Below are positions 53,107 through 62,988 of a stretch of 64,000 nt of DNA, piece after piece. Positions within the stretch are counted from its first letter, which is position 1, and the number at the start of each line of letters is the position of its first letter. This DNA is from Cohnella mopanensis (GTDB lineage Bacteria > Bacillota > Bacilli > Paenibacillales > Paenibacillaceae): the NCBI RefSeq assembly GCF_022352055.1, contig NZ_JAKRWM010000006.1, positions 186,001 through 250,000 on the forward strand, written 5' to 3'. A program made the position numbers and the translations under genes. The notes below the pieces were generated by a model that saw nothing but the letters and a program-made list of their open reading frames with translations, did no database searches and was not told where the DNA came from.

Positions 53107-53113
53107 ATGAAAA

Positions 53114-56100
53114 ATGCAACCTACTACCAGAAATATTCGCAAGGCTTTATTCCGGACGACTTCTCTGGTGCTTATCCTTTCCCTTTTATTAAGTATCGCG
53201 GAAATCGTCCCCTTAGGGAAAGTACACGCCGCAGGTTCTTACTTGTTATCGCTCGATAGAACGGCGTATGCCTCGTCGACGGAAGGCAACAATACTCCGG
53301 ACTTGGCAACGGACGGAAATACGGGTTCTCGATGGAGTAGCGCATGGGGAGCCGATCCGCAGTGGATTTACATCGATTTGGGGGCATCCGCCGCGATTGA
53401 TCAAGTCATCATTCGATGGGAAGGCGCTTATGCCAAATCCTACAAAATCCAAGTATCCAACGATGAATCCGCCTGGACGGACGTCTATGCGACAACCGCC
53501 GGTCACGGCGGAGTAGATACGCTGTCTCTTACGGGCAACGGGCGGTACGTTCGCTTGCTGTGCACGGAACGGTTTCTGGCGCAATACGGGGTTTCCGTCT
53601 TCGAATTCGAGGTTTACGGCACGGGAGGAGCCAATCCGCCCCCTGTCGCATTGGGACCCAATGTTGCCCTTAACAAACCTGTAACCGCATCTTCTTACGA
53701 ACAATCGGCCTATCTTCCGCCAGGCTCCACCTTGCCTCAGAACGCAGTGGACGGCAATGCTGCGACGAGATGGTCGTCTAATCCAGCGGATGGAGAATGG
53801 ATCTACGTCGATCTAGGCAGCGTTCGCACGATCGGTCGAATTCGGATCCAATGGGAAGCCGCGGCCGGAAGAGCCTACGACATTCAAGTATCCAACAACG
53901 CCTCAAGCTGGACGACCGTCTACCGGGAGTTGACGGGAGACGGAGGCCTGAAAGATCTTCCCGTCTATACGAGCGGTCGATACGTCAGGATGAAAGGGAT
54001 CAGCCGAGCAACGAGCTTCGGTTATTCCATCTTCGAACTGTCGGTGTACGACTACGTTGCCGGGGATCCTCAACCGAGCTATACCATTCCCGCGTTGCCG
54101 ACTCCTGCGACGATCGCGGCCGGACAGGGAAGTTACTACACTAACGATATTTCAATGCCCCAGCCTAAGTACCCTCTCTACAAGAACGCGAATATCACTG
54201 CCCCCCTCCCCTCCAACGATTGGTGGCAGTCGATCCTCATCAAGAAGCTGGGAGACGGTATTATTACGCTGCCGCTCAAATCGAAATATACGAAACAAGG
54301 CTTAAGCGTTCTGAATTCCGGGGCCGGCTGGGTCAACGGTCGATCCCAAGAGGCGGGAGGAAATCCGGATCTATACCTTATGGCCAGCAACATCGGTACA
54401 TCCGCCATGTCGAATAAGATCATCGCGTATGGCGATTGGTCCGCCACGGTTTCGCTCAGCGACAATTCCGTCGACAAGATGAAGACGACCTTCGTCAAAG
54501 GCTCCCCCTATCTCTACTCGGAGTTCAGCGATCCTACAACCCCGGAGCTATATTTGCCTGCATCCACGCGTTTCTTCGACGACGGCAACAACGCGATTCT
54601 GGCGACGGACGGTACGACGATTACCGGAGACCACATCGGCTTCTCCGTGACGAATCTGAACGGGGCTCCAACCCCCTCTACGGTAACTAGGCATTACGGA
54701 GTCTTCGCTCCGGCGGGCACTACCTTCAAGAGGGTCGGCTCGAAAATCAAAATTCAATTAGGGGGCGGTCAGAACTATCTGTCCTTGGCTACCCTTCCCG
54801 CGGTCAGCGATTTGAACTATTTTTATCAACATGCCTACGCATTCGTGACCAATACGACGGTGACACCGGGATTTAATCCGACAACCTCCGACGTAACGAC
54901 CACTTTTAACGTGACGACCTCGCAAAAGCGTACGGGATTCCCTACTACGACGTTAATGGCCTTGCTGCCTCACCAATGGAAAATCACAACTTCGCCGCTA
55001 ACGGCTCTTACTTACCCTTCCATTCGAGGTACGTTAAAGCTCCGCGATGGCAATACTTTCACGACAGTGGATAGGTTCTATGGGATCGTACCTCAATTCA
55101 CCGAACCTTCCGATCCGACTTATTCCCGACAATCCTTGCTTCAATATCTAGCCCTTCTAGATCAGGATACTTCGGCGAATTTAATGAAGGCCGATGCCTA
55201 TTGGCAAGGTAAAGTGCTTCACCCGCTGGCTATGGGTGTACTGATTGCCGACCAGATCGGCGATGCCAATTACAAGTCCTTGTTCCTCGGCCGAATGAAA
55301 ACCGTTCTAAGCGATTGGTATACGTATACGCAAGGTGAACCGAGTTACTTCCTGTATTACGATCCGACATGGGGCACGATGTACTACAAAGAGAGCGAAT
55401 TCGGAGCCAATACGGGAATCACGGATCATCATTTCACATACGGCTACTACGTGTTCGCCTCTGCCGTCCTTGCGACGTACGATCAGGATTTCAAGGACAA
55501 ATATAGCACGATGGTCGAGCATCTCATCAGAGATTACGCCAATCCTTCGAAAACCGACCCGCTCTATCCGTTCTTCCGGAATTTCGATCCGTACGAGGGG
55601 CATTCCTGGGCAGGAGGATACGGCGATAACGACAGCGGCAACAACCAGGAAGCGGCGGGCGAATCCTTGTTCGGATGGGTCGGACAATATATGTGGAGCA
55701 TGTTGACCGGTAATACCGCATATCGGGACGCCTCCGTCTACGGCTTTACGACCGAGCTCAAGGCCGTCGAGCAATATTGGTTCAACTACGATAACGATAA
55801 CTGGCATCCTGACTATCCTTATAAAACGGCGGGGCAAGTTTACGGAAGTTCGAACTTCTTCGGTACTTTCTTTAACGGCGATCCGGTATACGTATATGGA
55901 ATCCACTGGCTGCCGACATCCGAATACTTGACGAGCTACGGTTTCGATCCGGCCAAGGCGGCGGCATTGTACAACGGGTTCGTCAAAGATAACGGAGGCC
56001 CAGAGACGGATTGGTACCATATCGTATGGCCCATTCAATCTTTAAGCAATCCGCAAGCCGTACTCAGCAAGTGGAACACGGCGGGTATGCAAAAAAACGA

Positions 56101-57673
56101 AGTGTTCAACACTTACTGGTTCGTTCATAACATGGCAACGTTAGGCCAGCGTACCAAGGATATATGGGCGACGGGATGGTCAAGCGCTACGGTGTATAAA
56201 AACGGAGCCAACTATTCGGCACTGGTGTGGAATCCGACGAACGCGCCAGTGACGGTAACGTTCCGTAACGCAACGGGTGTAACAGGGACGGCGACAGTGG
56301 CTGCTAAGTCTTTGACGAAGGTCAATCCGACGAACAACAGCAATCCGGGCTTGTTGACGCCACCGGCCTTGGTCGCCGATACGACTTTGAATGCGGTCGG
56401 TCAGCCGATCGAACTGACCTTCGCGGATAACGCGGCATGGCGAGGCGCCATCTCGAGCGTGAAGGTGAACGGCGCCACCGTTGGCGCGGGGCAATACGCC
56501 ATCGCGGCCGGTAAGCTAACCTTGAACGCGGTCTTATTCGGGCAAGCAGGCAGTTACGCCATCACCGTTCAAGCGGTCGGCTATTCCGACGCGGCCGTGA
56601 CGCAAACGATCATCCCGTCAGGGGGAACGGGCGGCAGTAATCTGGCACTGAATAAACCGACTGCTTCCTCGGCCAATCCGCTTCAGGTTTCCGCCTTGGC
56701 GGTGGACGGGAACGCGGGCAGCCGCTGGGAATCCGCATTCAGCGATCCTCAATGGATCTCCGTCGATCTAGGTGCTGCGACAATGGTCAACCGTGTCGTT
56801 CTGAATTGGGAGCCCGCTTATGCGACAAGCTATTCGATCCAGGTATCAACCGACGGCACGACGTGGACGAACGTCTACTCGACGACTACGGGTGACGGAG
56901 GCATCGACGATATCTCTTTCCCACCCGTAAGCGCGAGGTATGTAAAAATGAACGGTACCGTTCGCGGAACGCCGTATGGATACTCGCTTTGGGAATTCGA
57001 GGTTTATGGCGGATCCGCTACACTACCCTCGCCCCAATTGACCGCCGATACGACGCTGAACCAAGTCGGTCAACCGATCGAGATTACATTCGCGGACAAT
57101 ACCGCTTGGAGGAGCGCTATTCAAGCCGTCAGCTTAAACGGAACCGCTATCGGCGCCTCGCAATTCAGCGTAGCCGCTGGCAAGTTGACGCTCAGCGCTT
57201 CCTTGTTCGCGCAAACCGGAAATTATGCAATCACCGTGCAAGCAAGCGGTTATACGGATGCATCCGTTCAGCAAGCCATCGTCGCTGGCCAGGCGATCAA
57301 TCTCGCCCTGCAGAAGACGACCGCGACTTCCGCCAATCCGATATCCGGGGGAATTTACGCCGTGGATGGCGATAGCGGCACGCGATGGGAATCGGCGTAC
57401 AGCGATCCGCAATGGATCAGCGTGGATCTAGGCACCCCGGCGACGATCAGCCGAGTCTACCTGAACTGGGAAGGCGCTTACGCCAAGAGTTACTCGATCG
57501 AAGTGTCCGCTAACGGAACGGCATGGACGACCGTCTACTCCACGACGACCGGAGACGGCGGCATCGACAACGTTACTTTCACCCCAGTTAACGCTAAAAT
57601 TGTACGGTTGACCGGTACGCAGCGCGGGACGCAATACGGTTACTCGCTGTGGGATTTGGAAGTCTATCCTTAA
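53114..57673 (+). CDS. Secreted GH81 endo-beta-1,3-glucanase with four discoidin-like domains (1519 residues)
   Basis: After a signal peptide (to about 35) come two F5/8 type C (discoidin/CBM32-like) domains (about 45-165 and 185-310), then a GH81 catalytic region (about 325-1060). GH81 marks are S-N-D-W-W-Q-S (about 365), the general acid Asp771 in T-D-H-H-F-T-Y-G-Y, and Glu846/Glu850 in N-N-Q-E-A-A-G-E-S. Two short DUF1533-like modules (about 1083-1165 and 1309-1392) alternate with two more discoidin domains (about 1175-1300 and 1395-1519). The enzyme should cut laminarin- or curdlan-type beta-1,3-glucan outside the cell. AGGAGG lies ten bases before the ATG. The convergent sugar-transport genes may import the products. 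Confidence 0.92.
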   Translation: MQPTTRNIRKALFRTTSLVLILSLLLSIAEIVPLGKVHAAGSYLLSLDRTAYASSTEGNNTPDLATDGNTGSRWSSAWGADPQWIYIDLGASAAIDQVIIRWEGAYAKSYKIQVSNDESAWTDVYATTAGHGGVDTLSLTGNGRYVRLLCTERFLAQYGVSVFEFEVYGTGGANPPPVALGPNVALNKPVTASSYEQSAYLPPGSTLPQNAVDGNAATRWSSNPADGEWIYVDLGSVRTIGRIRIQWEAAAGRAYDIQVSNNASSWTTVYRELTGDGGLKDLPVYTSGRYVRMKGISRATSFGYSIFELSVYDYVAGDPQPSYTIPALPTPATIAAGQGSYYTNDISMPQPKYPLYKNANITAPLPSNDWWQSILIKKLGDGIITLPLKSKYTKQGLSVLNSGAGWVNGRSQEAGGNPDLYLMASNIGTSAMSNKIIAYGDWSATVSLSDNSVDKMKTTFVKGSPYLYSEFSDPTTPELYLPASTRFFDDGNNAILATDGTTITGDHIGFSVTNLNGAPTPSTVTRHYGVFAPAGTTFKRVGSKIKIQLGGGQNYLSLATLPAVSDLNYFYQHAYAFVTNTTVTPGFNPTTSDVTTTFNVTTSQKRTGFPTTTLMALLPHQWKITTSPLTALTYPSIRGTLKLRDGNTFTTVDRFYGIVPQFTEPSDPTYSRQSLLQYLALLDQDTSANLMKADAYWQGKVLHPLAMGVLIADQIGDANYKSLFLGRMKTVLSDWYTYTQGEPSYFLYYDPTWGTMYYKESEFGANTGITDHHFTYGYYVFASAVLATYDQDFKDKYSTMVEHLIRDYANPSKTDPLYPFFRNFDPYEGHSWAGGYGDNDSGNNQEAAGESLFGWVGQYMWSMLTGNTAYRDASVYGFTTELKAVEQYWFNYDNDNWHPDYPYKTAGQVYGSSNFFGTFFNGDPVYVYGIHWLPTSEYLTSYGFDPAKAAALYNGFVKDNGGPETDWYHIVWPIQSLSNPQAVLSKWNTAGMQKNEVFNTYWFVHNMATLGQRTKDIWATGWSSATVYKNGANYSALVWNPTNAPVTVTFRNATGVTGTATVAAKSLTKVNPTNNSNPGLLTPPALVADTTLNAVGQPIELTFADNAAWRGAISSVKVNGATVGAGQYAIAAGKLTLNAVLFGQAGSYAITVQAVGYSDAAVTQTIIPSGGTGGSNLALNKPTASSANPLQVSALAVDGNAGSRWESAFSDPQWISVDLGAATMVNRVVLNWEPAYATSYSIQVSTDGTTWTNVYSTTTGDGGIDDISFPPVSARYVKMNGTVRGTPYGYSLWEFEVYGGSATLPSPQLTADTTLNQVGQPIEITFADNTAWRSAIQAVSLNGTAIGASQFSVAAGKLTLSASLFAQTGNYAITVQASGYTDASVQQAIVAGQAINLALQKTTATSANPISGGIYAVDGDSGTRWESAYSDPQWISVDLGTPATISRVYLNWEGAYAKSYSIEVSANGTAWTTVYSTTTGDGGIDNVTFTPVNAKIVRLTGTQRGTQYGYSLWDLEVYP

Positions 57674-57686
57674 CCTTAGTCATTCG

Positions 57687-57734
57687 AAAAAGCCATCCAG
57701 TCGTCCCGCGAGGGGCAATTGGATGGCTCTTTTT
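57687..57734. terminator. Bidirectional terminator between GH81 and YesM-like genes
   Basis: AGCCATCCA ... TTGGATGGCT with GAAAA before and CTTTTTCTT after; the stem serves both convergent genes. Confidence 0.9.
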
Positions 57735-57751
57735 CTTAGCTTCTCGAGCCT

Positions 57752-59536
57752 TCATCGCGCATACTTCGGAAACCGGATCCGCACCGTTGTCCCTTCCCCG
57801 ATTGAGCTCGTAATGGATACGCCGTAGGTTTTGCCGAATTGGAGCTTGATTCTCTGATCGACGTTGCGAATGCCGTAGCCGACACCCTTCTCGGAAGGAT
57901 CAAGCACCTGTTCGATCGTCTCCTCTTTCATCCCGATCCCGTTGTCGCGGATCTCCATGACGATCTCGTCGCCTTCCTGAGCCACGCGGATAAACAAATG
58001 GATTTCATCGTCGTACCAGGCATGCTCGAGCACGTTCTCGACGAACGGCTGAAGAATAAACTTGATCGTATCGTAACCCAGCGTATCTTGATCAATGTCA
58101 TATTCGACGATAATCCGGTCAGCGAACTTGATTCTCTGAATATCGACATAGGATTGGATGATCTGTACCTCTTTGTCGATCGAGATGATCATCTCGCCTT
58201 TATTGAGCGACAAGCGGTAGAACTTGGCCAATCCGCGCACCATCTCGTGCATTTTGTCGATCTCGCCTAGCTTGGCCATCCGGCTAATCGACGAGAACGT
58301 GTTGTAAAGGAAATGAGGATTCATCTGCGAATGAAGCACCTGCAGCTCGACTTCTTTTTTCTCCAGCTTGCTCAAGTACACCTCATCGATCAGCTTCTCC
58401 ATGTTGGAAGCCATGTCGTTGAAGGCATCGCCGATCTGCGAGAATTCGTCGTTGCCCGGAACGACCATCCGCTTATGGAAATCCCCTTCCTTGAACGCTT
58501 TAAGGGAACGGATCAACTTCATGAACCGCTTGGAGAAATACCGCGACATTAGCCAACTGATCAAAGTGAGAACGAGTAAGCTCACGAAACATATCAGAAT
58601 CGTAAGATTGCGAACCTGCTGCGAGTTTTCTTGGAAGGAAGACGTCGGGACCCACGCCACGATGCTAGCATTCATATTGGATATCGGTTGCTTAATTTGC
58701 ATATAGCCATCCGGTTGGCCGACGTAACCGTCCTGGGCCACCGTCAGTAAATTCGGATTCATTTCGGTGCGCGAGCTGGCATAGAGAAGATGGTTGTTGC
58801 CATCAATGACGAACAGCAAGCTGTCGTCGCCCAATTTCGTGAAATCCACGTCATAGAAAATATCCTTAAGCTTCACGTTCATGTTGATTAACCCGATGGA
58901 CATCAAGTTCTCGTAATTGATAATGGGACGAAGAAAAGAGATATTGCCCTTAGCGGCATCATCGTCTATTTGTTTCCATTCCTTGTCCTCGTAGGTCATC
59001 GGCAGAGTCTTAAACCATTCCTTATCTTTAATGCGATCCAGATGAAAGATGGAATATTGCCGGCCTCTTTCCTCCTGCCCCTTCTCCCTCTCCCCTTTGA
59101 AATAAAACTCGTCGATGTAATAGAATTCGCTAATATTCGTATTGTTCAAGTAGACCGAGAGCTTCGTATCCAGGATCGGCAAATTAACCGCAGACTCTAT
59201 CTTGGGCAGGATGTACTGGGTCATAATCGTGTATTTCTCATAATCCAAATAGTATCCCGATAGAATACGGGACAACGCTTGATCGGAGAAAATATCGTCG
59301 GAGCCGCGAATGATATCCGCCAGCCGGTAGTCCACGTTGCTGCCGATCTGCTTAACCGCGATTTCCAGATTGCTTCGCGTATGTTGTTCGCTGGATTGGA
59401 CAGAGGAAATATAGGAATAACTCCCGATCACAATGACGGGAGTCATGACGAGGAGCAAATAAGAGATCAGCAATTTGTAACGAAGCGGAATATAGGCATT
59501 GGATCTGGTCTTGGTCGCTAAGGACACGAGTATCAA
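57752..59536 (-). CDS. YesM-type sensor histidine kinase
   Basis: The 594-residue protein has two membrane helices (about 22-42 and 305-325) around a large extracytoplasmic sensing domain, then HAMP (about 325-380). The His_kinase fold has L-H-S-Q-M-N-P-H-F-L-Y-N-T-F-S-S-I (phosphoacceptor His) and a HATPase with D-N-G-I-G-M and G-Y-G-I-R-N-V-D-Q-R. The start TTG overlaps the regulator's TGA by four bases; an in-frame GTG at 59527 is an alternative. It pairs with the AraC-type regulator to control the adjacent sugar transporter. Confidence 0.92.
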   Translation of the reverse strand: MILVSLATKTRSNAYIPLRYKLLISYLLLVMTPVIVIGSYSYISSVQSSEQHTRSNLEIAVKQIGSNVDYRLADIIRGSDDIFSDQALSRILSGYYLDYEKYTIMTQYILPKIESAVNLPILDTKLSVYLNNTNISEFYYIDEFYFKGEREKGQEERGRQYSIFHLDRIKDKEWFKTLPMTYEDKEWKQIDDDAAKGNISFLRPIINYENLMSIGLINMNVKLKDIFYDVDFTKLGDDSLLFVIDGNNHLLYASSRTEMNPNLLTVAQDGYVGQPDGYMQIKQPISNMNASIVAWVPTSSFQENSQQVRNLTILICFVSLLVLTLISWLMSRYFSKRFMKLIRSLKAFKEGDFHKRMVVPGNDEFSQIGDAFNDMASNMEKLIDEVYLSKLEKKEVELQVLHSQMNPHFLYNTFSSISRMAKLGEIDKMHEMVRGLAKFYRLSLNKGEMIISIDKEVQIIQSYVDIQRIKFADRIIVEYDIDQDTLGYDTIKFILQPFVENVLEHAWYDDEIHLFIRVAQEGDEIVMEIRDNGIGMKEETIEQVLDPSEKGVGYGIRNVDQRIKLQFGKTYGVSITSSIGEGTTVRIRFPKYAR

Positions 59537-61104
59537 CTCTGCTTTCGATAGTCTCCTGGAGTAATGCCGTAGTGCTCCTTGAACAATCTGCTGAAATAAG
59601 CCAAGCTTTTGTAACCGACGTGATCGGCGACTTCATAGATTTTCAGCGTTGGAACCTGCAGCAGTATTCTCGCCTTCTCCATCCGGTTGCGTACCAAATA
59701 CTCGTTAAAGCTCTCCCCGGTCTGTTCCTTGAACAGAAAACCCATATGATTGGCCGAGTAAGAGAACTTGTTCGCGATTTCCCGAAGCGTAATCTCTTCC
59801 GCCAGATGATCCTGAATGAACCGCTCGATCGGCTCGATCAGACGGCGGCTCTTGCTCTGCTTCTTAACGAACAATCTCTCCGATATTTCGAATAACGTCT
59901 TGCGAAGCCAGGATTTGATATCCTCGACCGTCTCGAACTGCCTAATGACGTCCAGATGCTCGAATCCCCAGCCTAGCAAGCTTTCGTAGGTTTCGTTAAC
60001 CGTATTCAAGTACGCTTCCAGCTTGGATGCGATATGGATCGAGAAGCTGTACACCTTGACCGGATGCTCGAACGACCGCACGTTGTCGAACAGGTCGTCC
60101 ATGCAATCGCAAATTTTAACGAGCTCGTAGTTCGCGACCCCGATGAACATCTCATCCAATATCGCGTTAAGATCCTTAGCGTCCTTAACGATTCGCAGCC
60201 GAGCCAACCTCGGCGGAATGACCCTGTTTTTGCCGATGAACATTTTGTTGCCGATCAATTCCTTCGCCTGCACGTAGGAACGGGCAATTCCCTCCGGAAA
60301 CTCGACCGGTTCGCCGTAGCTGGAGGTGAGGGTGAATCCGGTTCGATCGCTAACGAAAGCATGGAGCTCTTCTAGCGTTTCCTCTATTTGCGATGGTTCT
60401 TTGCTATAAACAAACGCGAACTGGGAAGGAGAAATCGCGAACCACGATCCCAGTCGATGGTTATCGATATATTCGGTTATCGTCCGAGCCGCGATTTGCA
60501 GTTCGGATTGACCCGCGTCCGGCGCTTGTTTGTTCTTCCATAATACGTCGTCCAGTTCGATCACCACGGCGATAGCTTGGCCGACCGGGACATCTAACGG
60601 ATAACGCGCTAAGAACGCTGGAAGCGCGTCTTGATTGATTCTTCCTTCTAGCAGATGTTGCAAGAAATCGTTCTTAACGAAAGCGAACGATTCCGTGAAG
60701 CGGGATTGTTCGTCGTCCTTCTTGCGCGTCGCTTCGATTTCCGTTACGACCTTCCGCAACAGCTCCACGATCTCATCATCGTCGACGGGCTTGAGGAGAT
60801 AACCGTCCGCTTTGAGATTAAGCGCTTCTTTGGCATATTCGAAATCCTGGTAACCGCTAATGAAGATCGTTTTGAGGTTCGGGTTTCTGTCCAGCGCCTT
60901 GCGCGACAGCTCTAATCCTGTCAATACCGGCATTTTGATATCGGTTACAAGAATATCAATCGGATGTTGATCGATATAGCTCAAGGCCGCAAGCGAGCGG
61001 TTCTCGCTGCAGACGACCTCGATACCGAGCTCGTTCCACGGAATCAATTGCCGTAAACCTTCCAAGTCGTAATTCTCATCGTCTACTAATACAGCTTTGT
61101 ACAT
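59533..61104 (-). CDS. YesN-type response regulator with AraC DNA-binding domain
   Basis: The 523-residue protein has a receiver (about 1-120: V-L-V-D-D-E-N-Y-D, phosphoacceptor D in D-I-L-V-T-D-I-K-M-P, K in L-L-K-P-V-D-D), an intermediate helical region (about 130-410), and a C-terminal AraC double helix-turn-helix (about 420-520: I-T-L-R-E-I-A-N-K-F-S-Y-S-A-N-H-M, then I-Y-E-V-A-D-H-V-G-Y-K-S-L-A-Y-F-S-R-L-F-K-E-H-Y-G). It is 28 bases after a terminator that separates it from the transport genes upstream, and it overlaps the kinase gene. Confidence 0.93.
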   Translation of the reverse strand: MYKAVLVDDENYDLEGLRQLIPWNELGIEVVCSENRSLAALSYIDQHPIDILVTDIKMPVLTGLELSRKALDRNPNLKTIFISGYQDFEYAKEALNLKADGYLLKPVDDDEIVELLRKVVTEIEATRKKDDEQSRFTESFAFVKNDFLQHLLEGRINQDALPAFLARYPLDVPVGQAIAVVIELDDVLWKNKQAPDAGQSELQIAARTITEYIDNHRLGSWFAISPSQFAFVYSKEPSQIEETLEELHAFVSDRTGFTLTSSYGEPVEFPEGIARSYVQAKELIGNKMFIGKNRVIPPRLARLRIVKDAKDLNAILDEMFIGVANYELVKICDCMDDLFDNVRSFEHPVKVYSFSIHIASKLEAYLNTVNETYESLLGWGFEHLDVIRQFETVEDIKSWLRKTLFEISERLFVKKQSKSRRLIEPIERFIQDHLAEEITLREIANKFSYSANHMGFLFKEQTGESFNEYLVRNRMEKARILLQVPTLKIYEVADHVGYKSLAYFSRLFKEHYGITPGDYRKQS

Positions 61105-61131
61105 AGGAATATGCGCTCCTTCATGGAGAAA

Positions 61132-61160
61132 AGAGAGGGTATATTGAGTATACCCTCTCT
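61132..61160 (-). terminator. Terminator between solute-binding protein and YesN genes
   Basis: AGAGAGGGTATA-TTGAG-TATACCCTCTCT, a perfect 12-bp stem 24 bases past the solute-binding protein stop codon. It limits read-through from the transporter operon into the regulators. Confidence 0.85.
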
Positions 61161-61184
61161 TAACGCCTAGTTATAGGTGCATTA

Positions 61185-62909
61185 TTATTTTCCTTGCATC
61201 GCTTTCAGGTTAGCTTGCCACACGTTCGTTTTCCATTTCAGTACTTTGTCGTAACCGATTTTCGTTGCTTCTTTATCCGCTTTTTCGATTAGGCTCAGCA
61301 CTTCATCGTCGCTCTTCGCGAACAGGATTTTCGGAATCAGCTGCTTGTGCGCATCTCTCAAGCGCTGCATGATAATGCCTTCTTCCGTGTTCGGAGCCGG
61401 CTCCAGATTGGAATACGCGGTTACGTCCATGGACGTTTTGAACGAAACATTAGCTTGGCCGACCGTTGTCCAGTCTTGCGCTTCGTCCGGCAATAGCTTC
61501 TCGCGTTTCGCCTTCGTGGAATCGACGTAAGCCGTATTACCGCTCCAGTTAAATTCTCCGATTTTCAACTCGTCGTATTTTTTCGGATCGCGGTTGATAT
61601 ACGCATCGTTCGGAATCGGTACTCCGTCCTCTACTTTGTCGTAGAAGAGTCCTGGAGGACCGAAGAAAATGACTTGCTGGCCTTGCGGGCTGGAAGCCCA
61701 GTTATAGTAAGAGAAAATCGCTTCCGGATCCTTGGCGTTGGTCGTAATGACGTTTACGTTCCAACCCAGGGTGTTATAGCCGGACGGGAATACTTTGTTT
61801 TTGTCCACGCCGCTCTTGTGAACCGGCCAAATGACTTCGTATCCGTCTTCCGGATCTTTAGCTTTGAGTAAGTTATTCGCTTCGCGGCCGATGCCTTCGA
61901 CTACCGCGTCGTAAGCGCCGAATACGGCAATTTGGCCCTTTTTCAACTTCTCGAGCACTTGGTCGCGAGTTTGCGTGAACATATCGCTGGAAGTCAAGCC
62001 TTGACGGAACAGTCTGCTGCTATACAACGCCGTATCCTTAAACGCTTGATCTTGGTACACGGAAGACAACGAATTGTTGCTCGGAATGCCGAACACGGAA
62101 CCGGAGCCCGGGGAAATGAATACCGGAGTCACGTTGTCTACGGCACCGCTGTAAAGCATACCCACCATTTGAACGTCTACGCCGTCGCCGCGGACTTCGC
62201 CGAAGTCGAGCGGAACGATGTTCGGATACTTTTCTTTGACCAATTTAAGATACGCTTCAAGGTCTTCCCATGTTTCTAGCGGAGGAGATCCGAGAGCTTT
62301 ATAGATTTTCTTCTCAACGAGATAAGCACCGTTACCGTTGCCGTTATCGCCGTTAATAAACCAGTTCGGCATTTGATACAGTTTACCGTCGCTGCTTCTG
62401 AGCATGTTCAGCGTTTGTTCGCCGACAGCTTGAACGTACTCCGGATATTTTTCAAGGAACGGATCAAGAGCGACTAATTTGCCCGCTTGCTGCAAACGAT
62501 CGATGTCTTTACCGCGATCGGAGACGATAACGTCAGGAAGCTCGTTGGACACGATCATCGTGTTCAGCTTCTGCGCAGCCGCGCCGTTGGATTGGACAGG
62601 CTGCAACGTAACTTTCAAGTTATCCGTAATCCATTTGGCGTGCGGGCGTTCTTCCCAAGTCGGAGCCGTATACCAGTCATAATTGACGAAAAGGGAGAAT
62701 TTCACCGGTTTAACCTTCGCTTGCAAGTCGCCTTCCGCTACCGCTTCGCTTGAAGATGCGCTCTCGGAAGCAGGTGCCGACGCGCTTTCTGCGGGAGTGC
62801 TAGCCGATTGGGAAGCAGATGGGCTGTTGTTGCTTGAGCAAGCCGATAATAACAAACTTAGGGTAAGTAAACTGCCAGTGAGTAGGCTTGCGCTCTTCTT
62901 GTAATTCAT
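61185..62909 (-). CDS. Extracellular solute-binding lipoprotein (family 1/LplA-like)
   Basis: The 574-residue protein has a lipoprotein signal with L-L-S-A-C (cleavage before Cys24), then an S/A/P-rich linker (about 25-65) and a two-lobe family 1 binding fold with L-P-D-V-I-V-S-D-R, Y-Q-M-P-N-W and Y-Y-N-W-A-S-S-P-Q-G. Its length and the W-rich pattern match the LplA/YtcQ group of Paenibacillus oligosaccharide transporters. It is the third visible gene of the permease-permease-binding protein operon. Beta-1,3-gluco-oligosaccharide as ligand is inferred from the neighbouring GH81. Confidence 0.92.
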   Translation of the reverse strand: MNYKKSASLLTGSLLTLSLLLSACSSNNSPSASQSASTPAESASAPASESASSSEAVAEGDLQAKVKPVKFSLFVNYDWYTAPTWEERPHAKWITDNLKVTLQPVQSNGAAAQKLNTMIVSNELPDVIVSDRGKDIDRLQQAGKLVALDPFLEKYPEYVQAVGEQTLNMLRSSDGKLYQMPNWFINGDNGNGNGAYLVEKKIYKALGSPPLETWEDLEAYLKLVKEKYPNIVPLDFGEVRGDGVDVQMVGMLYSGAVDNVTPVFISPGSGSVFGIPSNNSLSSVYQDQAFKDTALYSSRLFRQGLTSSDMFTQTRDQVLEKLKKGQIAVFGAYDAVVEGIGREANNLLKAKDPEDGYEVIWPVHKSGVDKNKVFPSGYNTLGWNVNVITTNAKDPEAIFSYYNWASSPQGQQVIFFGPPGLFYDKVEDGVPIPNDAYINRDPKKYDELKIGEFNWSGNTAYVDSTKAKREKLLPDEAQDWTTVGQANVSFKTSMDVTAYSNLEPAPNTEEGIIMQRLRDAHKQLIPKILFAKSDDEVLSLIEKADKEATKIGYDKVLKWKTNVWQANLKAMQGK

Positions 62910-62988
62910 GTCCTTTCCCCTCTCTAATAATCACATTATATATGTCATAAGCGGACGCCGCATGCTGACTCCGCGAATAACCAAAATA

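Larger units (their letters stand above)
52798..53113 (+). promoter_or_regulatory. Promoter and leader region of the GH81 glucanase
   Basis: This 316-base gap separates the divergent response-regulator and GH81 genes. It contains a cre-like site at 53010-53023, two ribosome-binding-site-like sequences (AAGGAGG at 53044 and AGGAGG at 53098-53103) and a possible 14-codon leader. C/T-rich sequence from about 52860 to 52960 has no feature I recognise. Confidence 0.6.

Noticed and set aside
55307..56038. 243-codon minus-strand frame opposite the GH81 catalytic region
   Set aside because: The plus strand encodes conserved catalytic motifs of GH81 here; the reverse frame has no start signal or family features.
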